A DNA stretch of 64,000 nucleotides from Deltaproteobacteria bacterium (GCA_016178705.1 JACOST010000027.1:1-64000); one strand, 5' to 3'; counted from the first letter of the stretch, positions 35,712 through 45,186 are shown. Numbers and translations: made by a program. The notes: a model not told the origin generated them from the letters alone.

Positions 35712-36635
35712 ATGATGATCACGGCGCTGAGCCACTCGTTCCTGCACATGCTCCTGCCGTTGGCCTTGGCGCCGCTGTTGCTCAGCGTCATCAACCGCAC
35801 GAAGGCGATCGTCGCCGGGCGCAACGGACAAGTCTTGCTGCAACCGTACTACGACTTGGCGAAGTTGTTGCGGAAGGGCGCGGTGTACAGCCACACAACG
35901 ACGTGGGTGTTTCGAGCTGGGCCGGTGGTCGGTCTCGCGGCAGTGATTGTCGCCACTACTCTTGTCCCGTTCGGTGGAGCATCTGCGGCCGTCTCCTTCG
36001 CGGGTGATCTGATCTTGTTCGCCTATCTGTTGGGCTTGCTGCGATTCGTTACTGTCATCGCCGCGCTCGACACCGGTTCGAGCTTCGAGGGCATGGGCGC
36101 GAGCCGTGAGGTGACTTTCTCTGCCCTAGCTGAGCCGGCGCTGCTCCTTGCGCTTGCCGCAGTGGCCCGACAGACGGGGAGTCTCTCTCTCACGACGATG
36201 TACGCGGGAGTCACCGGTGCGACTTGGACGCATGCTGCTCCGGTGTTCGCTTTGGTGGCGGGCGCGTTGATGGTGGTGTTTCTGACCGAGAATGCGCGCA
36301 TGCCGGTAGACGATCCCACCACTCACTTAGAGTTGACGATGATCCACGAGGTGATGGTGCTCGATCATAGCGGGCCCGACCTGGCGTTCATTGTGTACGG
36401 TAGTGCGTTGAAGCTGTGGGTACTCGGAGTGCTGCTGGTCGGCTTGGTGGTGCCTATTCACAGCGGCAACGCATGGGCTGACAGCATCGTCGGGTTTGCC
36501 GGCTTGCTCGGTCTTGCGGTCGTGACCGGAATCATCGAATCCTCGATGGCTCGTTGGCGACTGACGCGCGTGCCGCAATTGCTGGTGGGAGCGTGTGTGC
36601 TGTCCACGCTTGCGCTGGTCCTCATGCTGAGATGA
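35712..36635 (+). CDS. HyfC-like subunit (NuoH family)
   Basis: 307 residues, eight membrane segments. NGQVLLQPYYDLAKLLRKG and TENARMPVDDPTTHLELTMIHE (in part) are the classic NuoH/HyfC signatures, with the acidic residues that form the link between the quinone/NiFe module and the pumps. This subunit anchors the peripheral arm. Standard length for HyfC. Tightly spaced on both sides. Confidence 0.9.
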   Translation: MMITALSHSFLHMLLPLALAPLLLSVINRTKAIVAGRNGQVLLQPYYDLAKLLRKGAVYSHTTTWVFRAGPVVGLAAVIVATTLVPFGGASAAVSFAGDLILFAYLLGLLRFVTVIAALDTGSSFEGMGASREVTFSALAEPALLLALAAVARQTGSLSLTTMYAGVTGATWTHAAPVFALVAGALMVVFLTENARMPVDDPTTHLELTMIHEVMVLDHSGPDLAFIVYGSALKLWVLGVLLVGLVVPIHSGNAWADSIVGFAGLLGLAVVTGIIESSMARWRLTRVPQLLVGACVLSTLALVLMLR

Positions 36636-36639
36636 TCGC

Positions 36640-37293
36640 ATGACCGGTTGGGTTGACACGGCGCTGGTGCTCCTGACGCTGACGAGTCTGTTGCTGCTCG
36701 GTTCGAGCCGACTGACGCGGTGCATTCGCATCGTTGCGTTCCAAGGGGTGGTCCTCGGTGTGCTGACAGTGACGGCGCGTCCAACCGAGCTCTCGCTACG
36801 CATCCTGATGCTGGCGGCGGCGATCGTCGGCTTGAAGGGTGTGACGTTCCCGTGGCTGTTGTCGCGCGTGCTGCGTGACGCCGCGGTGCGTCGGGAGGTT
36901 GACCCCGTGGTCGGCTACATCGGCTCGCTGCTGCTCGGTACGTTGATGCTGGCGGTTTCCTTCTGGTTGAGCGCGCGGCTGCCGCTCCCCATGCCCGCGA
37001 TCTCCGGCTTGCTCGTTCCGGTGGCACTGTTTACGACGCTAGCGGGGCTCTTCCTGATCGTGACGCGGCGCACGGCGCTCACGCAGGTACTGGCGTATCT
37101 GGTGCTTGAGAACGGCATCTATGTATTCGGTGTCGGCGTGGTGCAGGGGACGCCGATGCTCGTCGAGCTCGGTGTTCTCCTCGATGTCTTCGTTGTGGTG
37201 TTCGTCATGGGCATCGCCATCTTTCACATCAACCGGGAATTCGATCACATCGATACGGACCAACTCACAGCGCTCAAGGACTGGACGGCATGA
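36640..37293 (+). CDS. HyfE-like subunit (NuoK-type)
   Basis: 217 residues, six membrane segments. The second half (LVPVALFTTLAGLFLIVTRR and LVLENGIYVFGVG) is the NuoK/MnhC-like part with a membrane-embedded Glu. The first half corresponds to the N-terminal extension of HyfE. The stop overlaps the next start by four bases (ATGA), implying translational coupling. Confidence 0.85.
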   Translation: MTGWVDTALVLLTLTSLLLLGSSRLTRCIRIVAFQGVVLGVLTVTARPTELSLRILMLAAAIVGLKGVTFPWLLSRVLRDAAVRREVDPVVGYIGSLLLGTLMLAVSFWLSARLPLPMPAISGLLVPVALFTTLAGLFLIVTRRTALTQVLAYLVLENGIYVFGVGVVQGTPMLVELGVLLDVFVVVFVMGIAIFHINREFDHIDTDQLTALKDWTA

Positions 37294-38765
37294 TGCTCTT
37301 GGCGCTGCTGCTGATTCCAACGCTGGGCGCGGTCGCGGCGTATTTCATCACCCATCACACGGTGCGTCGGACGTTGTTGGTGGCAACGGCGGTGGCCCAC
37401 GCGGCAACCGTCACGGCGACCTGGGTGGCGCCGCCGGCGGCAATCTGGGGCGGTTGGTTGCAGTTGGATGCGCTCGGAGGCTTGTTCTTGAGCATCACCA
37501 GCGGGTTGTTCCTAGCGGCGGCGCTGTACAGCGTTGGTTACCTGGGTCGCGAGAATTCGGAGGCCCGACGAGACTTCGAGGAAGGCCTCTTGTTCGCCAA
37601 TGCGCCTGAAGCCACGTTTACGAGTTGTCTGTTGCTCTTTCTCGCTGCGATGACACTGGTGGCCGTCAGCCACCGGTTTGGTTTGCTGTGGGTGGCGATC
37701 GAGATGACCACGCTGGCGAGCGCGCCGCTGATCTATTTTCATCGTCATCACCGCTCCCTCGAAGCGACGTGGAAGTACTTGCTCATCTGCTCCGTCGGCA
37801 TCGCGCTGGCTTTGCTTGGTAATTTTTTTCTCGCCGTGGCGGCGTCCGATCACGGGGGTCAACCGATCCCGTTGGTGCTAAGCGAGTTGATCGGACGCGC
37901 GAGTGAACTGCACGTTGCGTGGCTCAAGGCAGCGTTCCTGCTCCTGCTCGTGGGTTACGGCACGAAGATGGGATTGGCGCCAATGCACACGTGGCTTCCC
38001 GATGCCCACAGCGAAGCGCCATCGGTGGTCTCGGCGTTACTGTCCGGAGCGCTGCTGAACTGTGCGTTCCTCGGTATCTTGCGAGTGCAACAAGTGTGCG
38101 TTGCGGCGGGGCAGGGCGCCTTCGGTCAGGACCTGCTCGTCGGCTTCGGCCTGCTCTCCATGGCGGTCGCCGCAGCCTTCATTGTCGGCCAGTCGGACTA
38201 CAAGCGCATGCTCGCGTACTCGAGTGTCGAACACATGGGGCTGCTGGCGTTGGGCGTTGGGCTTGGTGGAGTCGCGACGTTCGGGGCGCTGTTGCACGCC
38301 GTCAATCACTCGCTGACCAAAGCCATGCTGTTTCTAGTTGCGGGCAACATCTTGGCCGCCTATCAATCGAAGTCGACGGCTGATGTTCGCGGTGTGCTGC
38401 GCGTGTTGCCGGCATCCGGAGTGTTGTGGGTGATCGGTTTTCTGGCGATCACTGGCACGCCGCCCTTCGGTCTCTTCGTCAGTGAGTTCACGATCCTGAG
38501 GGGTGCCTTCGATCAAGGCCGGAACGCAGTCGCTGTTGCGTACCTGGCGCTCTTAGCGGTTGTCTTTGTGGGCATGGCGAGCACGGTACTGCGGATGGCG
38601 CAGGGTGCGCCGGGCGGCCGCGAGCAAAACCCGCTGCCGGCCCGCGAGCCGGCGTTGGCTATCGTGTCGCCGGCGATTCTCGCGCTGCTGGTCCTTGTCC
38701 TGGGGCTCTACATTCCCCCGCTTGTGCGTCACGCGATCTTGGAAGCCGCTCGCGCACTGGGATGA
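37290..38765 (+). CDS. HyfF-like antiporter subunit (NuoM/NuoN family)
   Basis: 491 residues, about 14 membrane segments. Key features: Glu in WVAIEMTTLASAPL, Lys in GYGTKMGLAPMHTWLPDAHSE (in part), and DYKRMLAYSSVEHMGLLALG. A second antiporter-like pump in the same operon gives two pumping modules, as in hydrogenase-4 and unlike simple Ech hydrogenases. It overlaps both the preceding and following genes by four bases. Confidence 0.9.
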   Translation: MMLLALLLIPTLGAVAAYFITHHTVRRTLLVATAVAHAATVTATWVAPPAAIWGGWLQLDALGGLFLSITSGLFLAAALYSVGYLGRENSEARRDFEEGLLFANAPEATFTSCLLLFLAAMTLVAVSHRFGLLWVAIEMTTLASAPLIYFHRHHRSLEATWKYLLICSVGIALALLGNFFLAVAASDHGGQPIPLVLSELIGRASELHVAWLKAAFLLLLVGYGTKMGLAPMHTWLPDAHSEAPSVVSALLSGALLNCAFLGILRVQQVCVAAGQGAFGQDLLVGFGLLSMAVAAAFIVGQSDYKRMLAYSSVEHMGLLALGVGLGGVATFGALLHAVNHSLTKAMLFLVAGNILAAYQSKSTADVRGVLRVLPASGVLWVIGFLAITGTPPFGLFVSEFTILRGAFDQGRNAVAVAYLALLAVVFVGMASTVLRMAQGAPGGREQNPLPAREPALAIVSPAILALLVLVLGLYIPPLVRHAILEAARALG

Positions 38766-40294
38766 TCCCCATGTCTAGCCGTGAACTGAGCCTCTCGATT
38801 CGCAACGGTGTGGCCATCGGCGTGTCGGACATCCCCAAACTAACTATCGGAGAATTTAGAGACTCGGTGATTGATGGGGTTGCAGATGGTGGTCGCATCG
38901 CAGCGTTGTTCGGCCGTCCCGTTGGTGAACGGGTCGGACTTGTCGCCGTCCTGGCTCACCACGGTAGCGGAACTCTGTCGCTGTGCAGCGCCGAAGTCGG
39001 CGATCCCTATCCATCCCTGACACCGGATTGCCCCCAGGCGCACTGGTTTGAGCGCGAACTCGCCGAGCAGTGGAACGTGCAGCCGCAGGGTCACCCGTGG
39101 CTGAAGCCGATTCGCTTTCACCGGTCCTACCGGAACGATCAAGCGGCCCGAGTGGGCTCGAACGCGAACGGGATCCTACCGAGCGTCACCGATTTCTTCC
39201 AGGTACGGGGCGAGGAGGTGCATGAAGTGGCCGTCGGGCCGGTGCATGCGGGTATCATCGAGCCGGGACATTTCCGATTCCAGTGCCACGGCGAGCAGGT
39301 GCTCCATCTTAAAGTTTCGTTGGGCTATCAACACCGCGGTGTCGAGCATGCGCTGATAAACGGGCCGACCAAACGGACGATTCATTATATGGAGACCCTC
39401 GCCGGCGACACCTCCGTCGGCCATGCAACGGCCTACTGCGAGGCGGTGGAGGCACTGGCCGGCAGTCGCGTTCCTGCGCGGGCACAGGTGCTGCGCGGAG
39501 TGGCGCTCGAACTCGAACGCCTCGCCAATCACACCGGCGACCTGGGCGCGCTCGCCGGGGACATCGGCTATCTACCGACGGCCGCCTATTGCGGGCGCAT
39601 TCGGGGCGACTTTCTGAACCTGACTGCGCTGATCTGTGGCAATCGTTTTGGTCGTGGACTCATCCGCCCTGGCGGCGTGGCGTTCGATGTCGACGACGAT
39701 CGCGTCGCTCAGCTGTTGCAACGTTTGGAGGCGGCATTGACGGACGTAACGACTGCGGTCCGTCTGCTTTGGGAGACGCCATCGGTTCCGGCGCGCTTCG
39801 AAGCGACCGGCCTCGTCTCGCGCGCGGATTGCGAGGCGCTGGGTTTGGTCGGTCCGGTGGCGCGTGCGTGCGGCGTCGAGCGCGACGTGCGCCAGGAATT
39901 CCCCTCCGGCATCTTCCGCTTTGCGCAGATTCCCGTTTCGACGTGGCAGAGCGGCGACGTGTTCGCGCGCGCCTACGTGCGGTGGCTCGAGATTCAGCGG
40001 TCAGTGGCGTTCATCCGTGAGCAACTTGCCATGCTGCACGGCGCGCCGACGCGTGTAGAGGTGGGGCCACTCGCTGCGAACCGACTCGTGGTTTCGCTCG
40101 TCGAAGGTTGGCGCGGTGAGATCTGTCACGTCGCGGTGACCAATGTGAGTGGCCGCTTCGCACACTACAAGGTGGTCGATCCGTCGTTCCACAACTGGAT
40201 GGGCTTGGCGATCGCGTTGCGCGGCCAGCAGATCTCGGACTTTCCGCTGTGCAACAAGAGTTTCAATCTCTCGTACTGTGGGCATGATCTGTAA
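38762..40294 (+). CDS. HyfG-like subunit (fused NuoC-NuoD) without [NiFe] ligands
   Basis: 510 residues. Residues 1-150 are the NuoC-like 30-kDa part, the rest the NuoD/hydrogenase large-subunit part (GPVHAGIIEPGHFRFQ, YQHRGVEHALI). In true hydrogenases CxxC motifs near both ends bind nickel and iron. Here the first site reads ETLAGDTSVGH (residues 211-221) and the last reads DPSFHNW (residues 473-479), so none of the four cysteines remains. As in complex I NuoD, the protein cannot carry a NiFe site. The substrate, possibly a quinone or another carrier, is unknown. An ATG three codons downstream is an alternative start. Confidence 0.85.
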   Translation: MIPMSSRELSLSIRNGVAIGVSDIPKLTIGEFRDSVIDGVADGGRIAALFGRPVGERVGLVAVLAHHGSGTLSLCSAEVGDPYPSLTPDCPQAHWFERELAEQWNVQPQGHPWLKPIRFHRSYRNDQAARVGSNANGILPSVTDFFQVRGEEVHEVAVGPVHAGIIEPGHFRFQCHGEQVLHLKVSLGYQHRGVEHALINGPTKRTIHYMETLAGDTSVGHATAYCEAVEALAGSRVPARAQVLRGVALELERLANHTGDLGALAGDIGYLPTAAYCGRIRGDFLNLTALICGNRFGRGLIRPGGVAFDVDDDRVAQLLQRLEAALTDVTTAVRLLWETPSVPARFEATGLVSRADCEALGLVGPVARACGVERDVRQEFPSGIFRFAQIPVSTWQSGDVFARAYVRWLEIQRSVAFIREQLAMLHGAPTRVEVGPLAANRLVVSLVEGWRGEICHVAVTNVSGRFAHYKVVDPSFHNWMGLAIALRGQQISDFPLCNKSFNLSYCGHDL

Positions 40295-40303
40295 GGAACA
40301 ACC

Positions 40304-41062
40304 GTGTTGAGAGCTCTGCTCGCGCGCCTGCAACAAGGCCATCGCACCATTTCGTTCCCGCATGGTGAACCTTCACTGCCAGACCGGTTTCGCGGCCTGC
40401 CCGTGGTCGATCAGGCGAAGTGCCGCGATGGCTGCCGTGCCTGTGCCGAAGTGTGCCCGACGGATGCAATCGCGGCAGACGAGCACGGCGTGCGAATCGA
40501 TCTCGGCCGTTGCCTGTTCTGCACGGAGTGCCGTGACGCGTGCCCCGACGGTGCGATGCAGTACACGGCAGAGTATCGACTCGCGCAACGGACGCGCGAC
40601 GATCTGGTGCTCACGGGTGAGACGCTGAAGCGCGCGCAAGCGCTCGGCGCCGAGAGCCGGCGGCTGTTCGGTCGCTCGCTCAAGCTGCGCCAGGTCAGCG
40701 CCGGCGGCTGCAACGGCTGCGAGTCTGATGTCAACGTGCTCAACACCGTGGTCTTCGATCTCGGCCGCTTCGGCATCCAGTTCGTTGCCTCGCCGCGCCA
40801 CGCGGATGGGTTGCTGATCACGGGGCCGGTCACGGAGAACATGCAACTGGCGCTGCACAAGACCTACGATGCCGTCCCGTCACCGAAGCTCGTGATTGCG
40901 GTCGGCGCCTGCGCCATCTCCGGAGGCCCCTATCGCGATCACGTTGAGGTGCACAATGGCGCCGACAGCGTGGTGCCGGTTGATCTCTACGTGCCGGGCT
41001 GTCCGCCGCACCCGCTCACGATTCTGGACGGACTGCTGCGGCTGCTCGGGCGGATCACGTAG
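40304..41062 (+). CDS. ferredoxin-NuoB/HyfI fusion subunit of Ehr complex
   Basis: 252 residues. Residues 36-90 hold two [4Fe-4S] sites: C40-C44-C47-C51 and C70-C73-C76-C80 (HyfH/NuoI-like). Residues 125-250 are the small subunit, with the proximal-cluster ligands C136, C139 (GGCNGCES), C203 (GACAISGG) and C233 (PGCPPHP). In most relatives these are two genes. All iron-sulfur ligands are intact even though the NiFe ligands of its partner are lost, so electron transfer is probably retained. Last gene of the operon; its end overlaps by eight bases the convergent MFS gene. Confidence 0.9.
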   Translation: MLRALLARLQQGHRTISFPHGEPSLPDRFRGLPVVDQAKCRDGCRACAEVCPTDAIAADEHGVRIDLGRCLFCTECRDACPDGAMQYTAEYRLAQRTRDDLVLTGETLKRAQALGAESRRLFGRSLKLRQVSAGGCNGCESDVNVLNTVVFDLGRFGIQFVASPRHADGLLITGPVTENMQLALHKTYDAVPSPKLVIAVGACAISGGPYRDHVEVHNGADSVVPVDLYVPGCPPHPLTILDGLLRLLGRIT

Positions 41063-42302
41063 GTGCGTGCGATGCGTGCACGCGGCGTAACGGCACTAAC
41101 GAGAGCAGCGTCATGAGCGCCGCGATGAAGAACAGCGTGCGATAGGCGAGCAGGGATGGGACGCCGGCGGTGACGGCGGCATCGAGTCCGAGCCCCGCGA
41201 CGAACGGCGCGATGCCATAGACGAGGCTGGTCGCGACGTCGGCGACCACCAGGTAGCGTGTGGGCGCGTGTATCGGCGTGAGTCCGAAGAGCACATGCGT
41301 GTCCGCGACCCCGAAACCCGCCACGAGTATGTTGAGCGAGAAGAAGAACACCGCCATCAGCGCGACCGCGTGAGTGGCGAACGTGAGGGCGAGCAACGAC
41401 AGATATAGCGAGGCGAGTCCAACGGCGTTCAGCGTGAATATTGGCAGCGGACCGAACCGGTCAACCGCGCGACCCCATAGGTAGAGCGAGATGAAGCCAC
41501 CGGCGAAGAACGCGAGTGTGGTGATCAAGACATCCGCGTCGCTGAAGCCGAGGGTGCGACGCATGAGCACGATAACGAACGGGAGCACGGCTCGTCGCGC
41601 GCCGCCACACAGTCCGACGCCGAGCAGGTAACGGCGCAGGGGCGCCTCGTGCCGCAGCAAGGCGAGCGCCTCGCGGATGCGAGTGTACTCGCGCTGTTCC
41701 GTCGGCGGCTCCGGCAGTGGGGCAATGAGCACGATGCGCAGCACGCCGCAGGCGGTCGCGACCGCGAACAGTGCCCCGAACGAGCCGGGATGCAGCGTCA
41801 GCCAGTGTTGCGCGCCGATGAAGTAAGCAATGAGCGTGAAGTGCCAGACCGAGCGTAGAATGCCGAAGAAGTGCCCCGTGCGTTCCGGCTCGATGTAGGC
41901 GCGCAGCAACGGAAACCACGCGGTGTCGGAAACGGTGATGCCGGCAGCGGTGACCAGCAGGCTCGCCAGCGTGAGCGTCAGGCCCCACGGCGCCGGCAGG
42001 GTCGTGAGCAGTCCGAACGCGAGCAATGGCAAGCCGGCGAGCACGGCGATGATCTGTCCGGCGATGAGGATCGACCGCTTCGAGAAGCGTCCCACCAATC
42101 GCAGCGTCGGCAACTGCAACAATTGCAAGAACGGCTCGAACGCGTTTTGCAAGCCGACGATCGCTTCGCTGGCGCCGAGCGCAACGAGCGTGAGCGTGGG
42201 AAGCTGATCGGTGTAGACGAGTCGGTGCGTCATCCCCGCCGGATGACTCGCGATCGCCAGCCGGCGCCCGCGCGCCCGCGCGTCTGGCGGCAGTTCAATC
42301 AC
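41055..42302 (-). CDS. MFS transporter
   Basis: 415 residues, about 12 membrane segments. The GTG start is preceded by AAGGAG; an internal ATG (MTHRLVYTDQ) is the alternative. Segments such as LVGRFSKRSILIAGQIIAVL and YLWGRAVDRFGPLPIF show the two motif-A-like loops. The substrate is unknown. It converges with the Ehr operon and overlaps it by eight bases. Confidence 0.8.
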   Translation of the reverse strand: MIELPPDARARGRRLAIASHPAGMTHRLVYTDQLPTLTLVALGASEAIVGLQNAFEPFLQLLQLPTLRLVGRFSKRSILIAGQIIAVLAGLPLLAFGLLTTLPAPWGLTLTLASLLVTAAGITVSDTAWFPLLRAYIEPERTGHFFGILRSVWHFTLIAYFIGAQHWLTLHPGSFGALFAVATACGVLRIVLIAPLPEPPTEQREYTRIREALALLRHEAPLRRYLLGVGLCGGARRAVLPFVIVLMRRTLGFSDADVLITTLAFFAGGFISLYLWGRAVDRFGPLPIFTLNAVGLASLYLSLLALTFATHAVALMAVFFFSLNILVAGFGVADTHVLFGLTPIHAPTRYLVVADVATSLVYGIAPFVAGLGLDAAVTAGVPSLLAYRTLFFIAALMTLLSLVPLRRVHASHAPT

Positions 42303-42327
42303 AGACGCTCCTTCGGCAGTGGTCGGA

Positions 42328-42347
42328 GGGCGACGCGTGCGTCGCCC
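42328..42347. repeat. 20-bp palindrome, copy 1
   Basis: GGGCGACGCGTGCGTCGCCC, nearly perfectly self-complementary, followed by CTAC. One of four such elements in the window, here between the MFS and acyl-CoA synthetase genes. Confidence 0.7.
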
Positions 42348-42414
42348 CTACGCAGAAGGTGACGGCCGTAGCGCACGCGTTTGTTATCAAGGCATCTCGC
42401 GATGAAGGCGGTGC

Positions 42415-43965
42415 TCAGATGGCTCGCTCGCGCCCTTGCCAGTACGGATCGCGCAGCTTGCGCTTGTAGAGTTTGCCGTTGGGATCGCGCGGCATGGTGG
42501 CGATGAAGTCGATGGTCTTGGGGCACTTGTACTTCGCGGTTTTCTGCAAGCAGTAGTCGAGAACCTCCTGCGCGAGGGCCGGTGACGCGTCCACGCCCGG
42601 CGCCGGCTCTATCACGGCCTTGACCTCTTCGCCCCAGTCTTCGTTGGGAATGCCGAACACCGCCGCGTCGGCGATCTTCGGATGCGTGAGCAACACCGAC
42701 TCGACTTCGCTCGGGTAGATGTTCACGCCGCCAGAGATGATCATGTCGATCTTGCGATCGCAGAGGAAGAGGTAGCCGTCTGCGTTGAGGTAGCCGATGT
42801 CGCCGACGGTGAAGAAGCCGTCGCGGCGATTCTTGTCGGTCTTCTCCTTGTCCTTGTGATACTCGAAGTCGGCCGCGGCGAGCGACATGTACACGGTGCC
42901 GGGCGTGCCGGTGGGACATGGATTGCCGTCGTCATCGAGAATGCGAATCTCCGAGCTGGGCCACGCGCGGCCGACCGTGCCGGGATAGCGGAGCCATTCT
43001 TCCGGCGTGACCAACGTACCGCCGCCTTCGCTGGCGGCGTAGTACTCGAAAATCGTATTGCCCCACCACTGCAGCATGCGGCGCTTCACGTCGACCGGAC
43101 ACGGAGCGGCGGCGTGGATCATGTGGCGCAGCGACGACACGTCGTAGCGCGCTTTCACGCTGTCAGGCAGCGCGAGTAGGCGATGAAACTGCGTCGGCAC
43201 CATGTGGCTGGTGGTGACGCGAGATTGCTGGATCGCGTCGAGGCAGCTCTCCGGCGTCCACCGATCCATCAGCACCACCGTGTGGCCGAAGTGCAGCGAC
43301 GAGCCGGCGAACATGAGCACCGCCGTGTGGTAGAGCGGCGAGCCGACGAGATGAACGTTGGCCTCACCACCTTGGATGCCGAACATCCCCAGAAACATGC
43401 CGAACATCGAGGCGACGATGTCAGGATCGTACGGGGCCAGAGCGCGACGCACGCCCTTCGGCCGCCCGGTCGTGCCCGACGTGTAGTTCATTACCTGGCC
43501 GGCGCAGCGATCGGTCGGTAGCGTCGTGGGTTGGCCCGCTTTGAGTTCTTCGTACGAGCGGAACCCGTCGACCTTCCCGAGAGCGAAGCGATGCGTCGCC
43601 GGAAAGTCGATCTCGTCAACCGCGCCGCGACACGCCGCGCCGAATCGCTCGGCGCCGATGAACGCCTTGGCTTCGGAATTCTCCAAGATGTAGGCGATCT
43701 CGGCTGCGGTGAGGTGATGATTGATCGGGACGAGGTACCACCCGGCTTGCCCCGCGGCGAGATACAGCTCGATCATCGGCGCGCCGTTGGGCAGCGCCGT
43801 CGCAACGACATCGCCGCGTTGTAGACCGAGCGCGCGCAGCGCGTGCACGAGCTGATTCGCGGTAGCGAGCAGCTCGCCGGCGTTCACCCGCCGCCCGTCG
43901 GGTTCGACCAGCGCGAGATGCGCCGGGTCCTGCTGCGCCAAATTCCAGAAACCAAATTCCGCCAT
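42415..43965 (-). CDS. acyl-CoA synthetase (FadD-like, AMP-forming)
   Basis: 516 residues. Adenylate-forming motifs: MNYTSGTTGRPKGVRRA, YYAASEGGGTLVT, FFTVGDIGYLNADGYLFLCDRK (in part), SGGVNIYPSEVES and PRDPNGKLYKRKLRDPYW with the catalytic lysine. GGGAGGG lies eight bases before the ATG. The family activates fatty or aromatic carboxylic acids for beta-oxidation; the substrate is not evident. The longer frame upstream lacks coding character. It stands near an MFS carrier that may import the acid. Confidence 0.9.
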   Translation of the reverse strand: MAEFGFWNLAQQDPAHLALVEPDGRRVNAGELLATANQLVHALRALGLQRGDVVATALPNGAPMIELYLAAGQAGWYLVPINHHLTAAEIAYILENSEAKAFIGAERFGAACRGAVDEIDFPATHRFALGKVDGFRSYEELKAGQPTTLPTDRCAGQVMNYTSGTTGRPKGVRRALAPYDPDIVASMFGMFLGMFGIQGGEANVHLVGSPLYHTAVLMFAGSSLHFGHTVVLMDRWTPESCLDAIQQSRVTTSHMVPTQFHRLLALPDSVKARYDVSSLRHMIHAAAPCPVDVKRRMLQWWGNTIFEYYAASEGGGTLVTPEEWLRYPGTVGRAWPSSEIRILDDDGNPCPTGTPGTVYMSLAAADFEYHKDKEKTDKNRRDGFFTVGDIGYLNADGYLFLCDRKIDMIISGGVNIYPSEVESVLLTHPKIADAAVFGIPNEDWGEEVKAVIEPAPGVDASPALAQEVLDYCLQKTAKYKCPKTIDFIATMPRDPNGKLYKRKLRDPYWQGRERAI

Positions 43966-44489
43966 TGATGAGACCCTCCCGTTGAATGCGTCGGGCACGG
44001 TTAACAAATGTTCACCGGCGGGTCTAGCCAGACCGAGCCGGTCGCTGGCGCGAGGGCCCCCTCCTTTGGGACATGATCTGGGCGGAGGAGAGCCAAGAAG
44101 GAGGCGCGTCTGCAATCACGCAACGGTAATTGGGATGACGCCGAAGGCCACGATCATGGGGTCCCTCCTCTGCGGCATCACCCGCCGCGGAGGAGGGTTA
44201 GGGTGGAGGCTCCGAGTCAGGAGCCGCTAATTTCGAGCCACGAAGACGCGTGATCCGGCAAGACGAGGTGCTCTTGTCAGCTCCGCGACACGTGCGCAAA
44301 TGCGATGCGGTGCGGGCCTGGGCAGTAGATTCTCGTGCGGTCGGCGAGGCGGCAGCCGCTTGGCGCCAGTACGTCGGGGCGAGCCTATTGTCAGGGACGT
44401 GCAACTCGAACTCGATTGACTCGTCCTGACGCTGCCACGCGACGTAGGTCTTTGGAGTTGCATGTGCAGACCGAAAGAGCGTAGGAGCC
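43966..44489. other. 524-base intergenic region without recognised genes
   Basis: Contains GGAGG-rich stretches and their complements (CCCTCCT at about 44050, GGAGGAG at about 44090, CCCTCCTCTGCGG/CCGCGGAGGAGGG at about 44164-44197) that can form hairpins. A minus-strand open frame crosses it and the next gene but looks non-coding. It should hold two divergent promoters; none is clear. Confidence 0.5.
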
Positions 44490-45134
44490 ATGTTGACGAC
44501 GATGCGACACGCCGCAAGTGCTTTGAAGGTAGGCTCCAACGCGCGAGCGCTATCTTTCATGGGGGCGATCCTGGTCGTTGCGTCGCTACCCGGTTGCGGA
44601 GGCAGTGATGAAGCTGGTGTCGCGCGTACTCCAACGCGCATGCTCTCGTCCATCACCGCGACGGCGACGCCGTCGCCCATCCCGCAGCCGATCGACGTCG
44701 CACTTTTTGCACAGGAGGTGCTTGAGGAGATCGGGCCAGGCATATGCGCCCGCTGCGGTTGTCAGATGAGGATCGAGCCCCTCTCAAAGGGAGCGGCACT
44801 CTACTGCGACAATTTCATCGGCCACTACGGGAGCGTCACGCTTGAGGGGTTTGTGACAGCCGAGCAAGCCGCCACTGCCTTTGGTTCGATCAAGCCAGCC
44901 GACGTGGAGGTTGGTGGTGGGTTGCTACGGGTGGGCAGCTCGGTTCCGGCCTGCTGCGCCAATCTGGGAGGCTTGCAGCAGTACTGGGACTGGCTGAGAG
45001 GCTGTTGGCTCGCTGGTGGATCTGCCTTTGACGACACGAGTTACCGACTCGCACCGCAGCCGCGCGATGTCGTGGATCAGCTTCTCCGTTCATCGCACGC
45101 CGCGGATCTGTTCGCCCGCTGTGCGCCCGGCTGA
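44490..45134 (+). CDS. cysteine-rich lipoprotein
   Basis: 214 residues. The hydrophobic stretch GAILVVASLPGC ends in a lipobox, followed by a Thr/Pro-rich spacer. The mature part has ten cysteines, including CARCGCQM and PACCANL, and ends in RCAPG. The pattern suggests disulfides or metal binding. No family recognised. The AGGAG site is very near the ATG; an ATG four codons later is possible. Confidence 0.6.
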   Translation: MLTTMRHAASALKVGSNARALSFMGAILVVASLPGCGGSDEAGVARTPTRMLSSITATATPSPIPQPIDVALFAQEVLEEIGPGICARCGCQMRIEPLSKGAALYCDNFIGHYGSVTLEGFVTAEQAATAFGSIKPADVEVGGGLLRVGSSVPACCANLGGLQQYWDWLRGCWLAGGSAFDDTSYRLAPQPRDVVDQLLRSSHAADLFARCAPG

Positions 45135-45186
45135 TCGGAGCCCGCGATACGTCAATCGATGGCGATCATGGCGAAGTGATCTTGGC

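Noticed and set aside
38762-41062. Functional group 4 NiFe hydrogenase
   Set aside because: All four NiFe-binding cysteines are absent from the large subunit, and no hyp maturation genes or large-subunit protease are present.
44198-44743. Minus-strand open frame overlapping the cysteine-rich lipoprotein and its upstream gap
   Set aside because: No recognisable domain or ribosome-binding site, while the plus strand has a lipobox and cysteine pattern.
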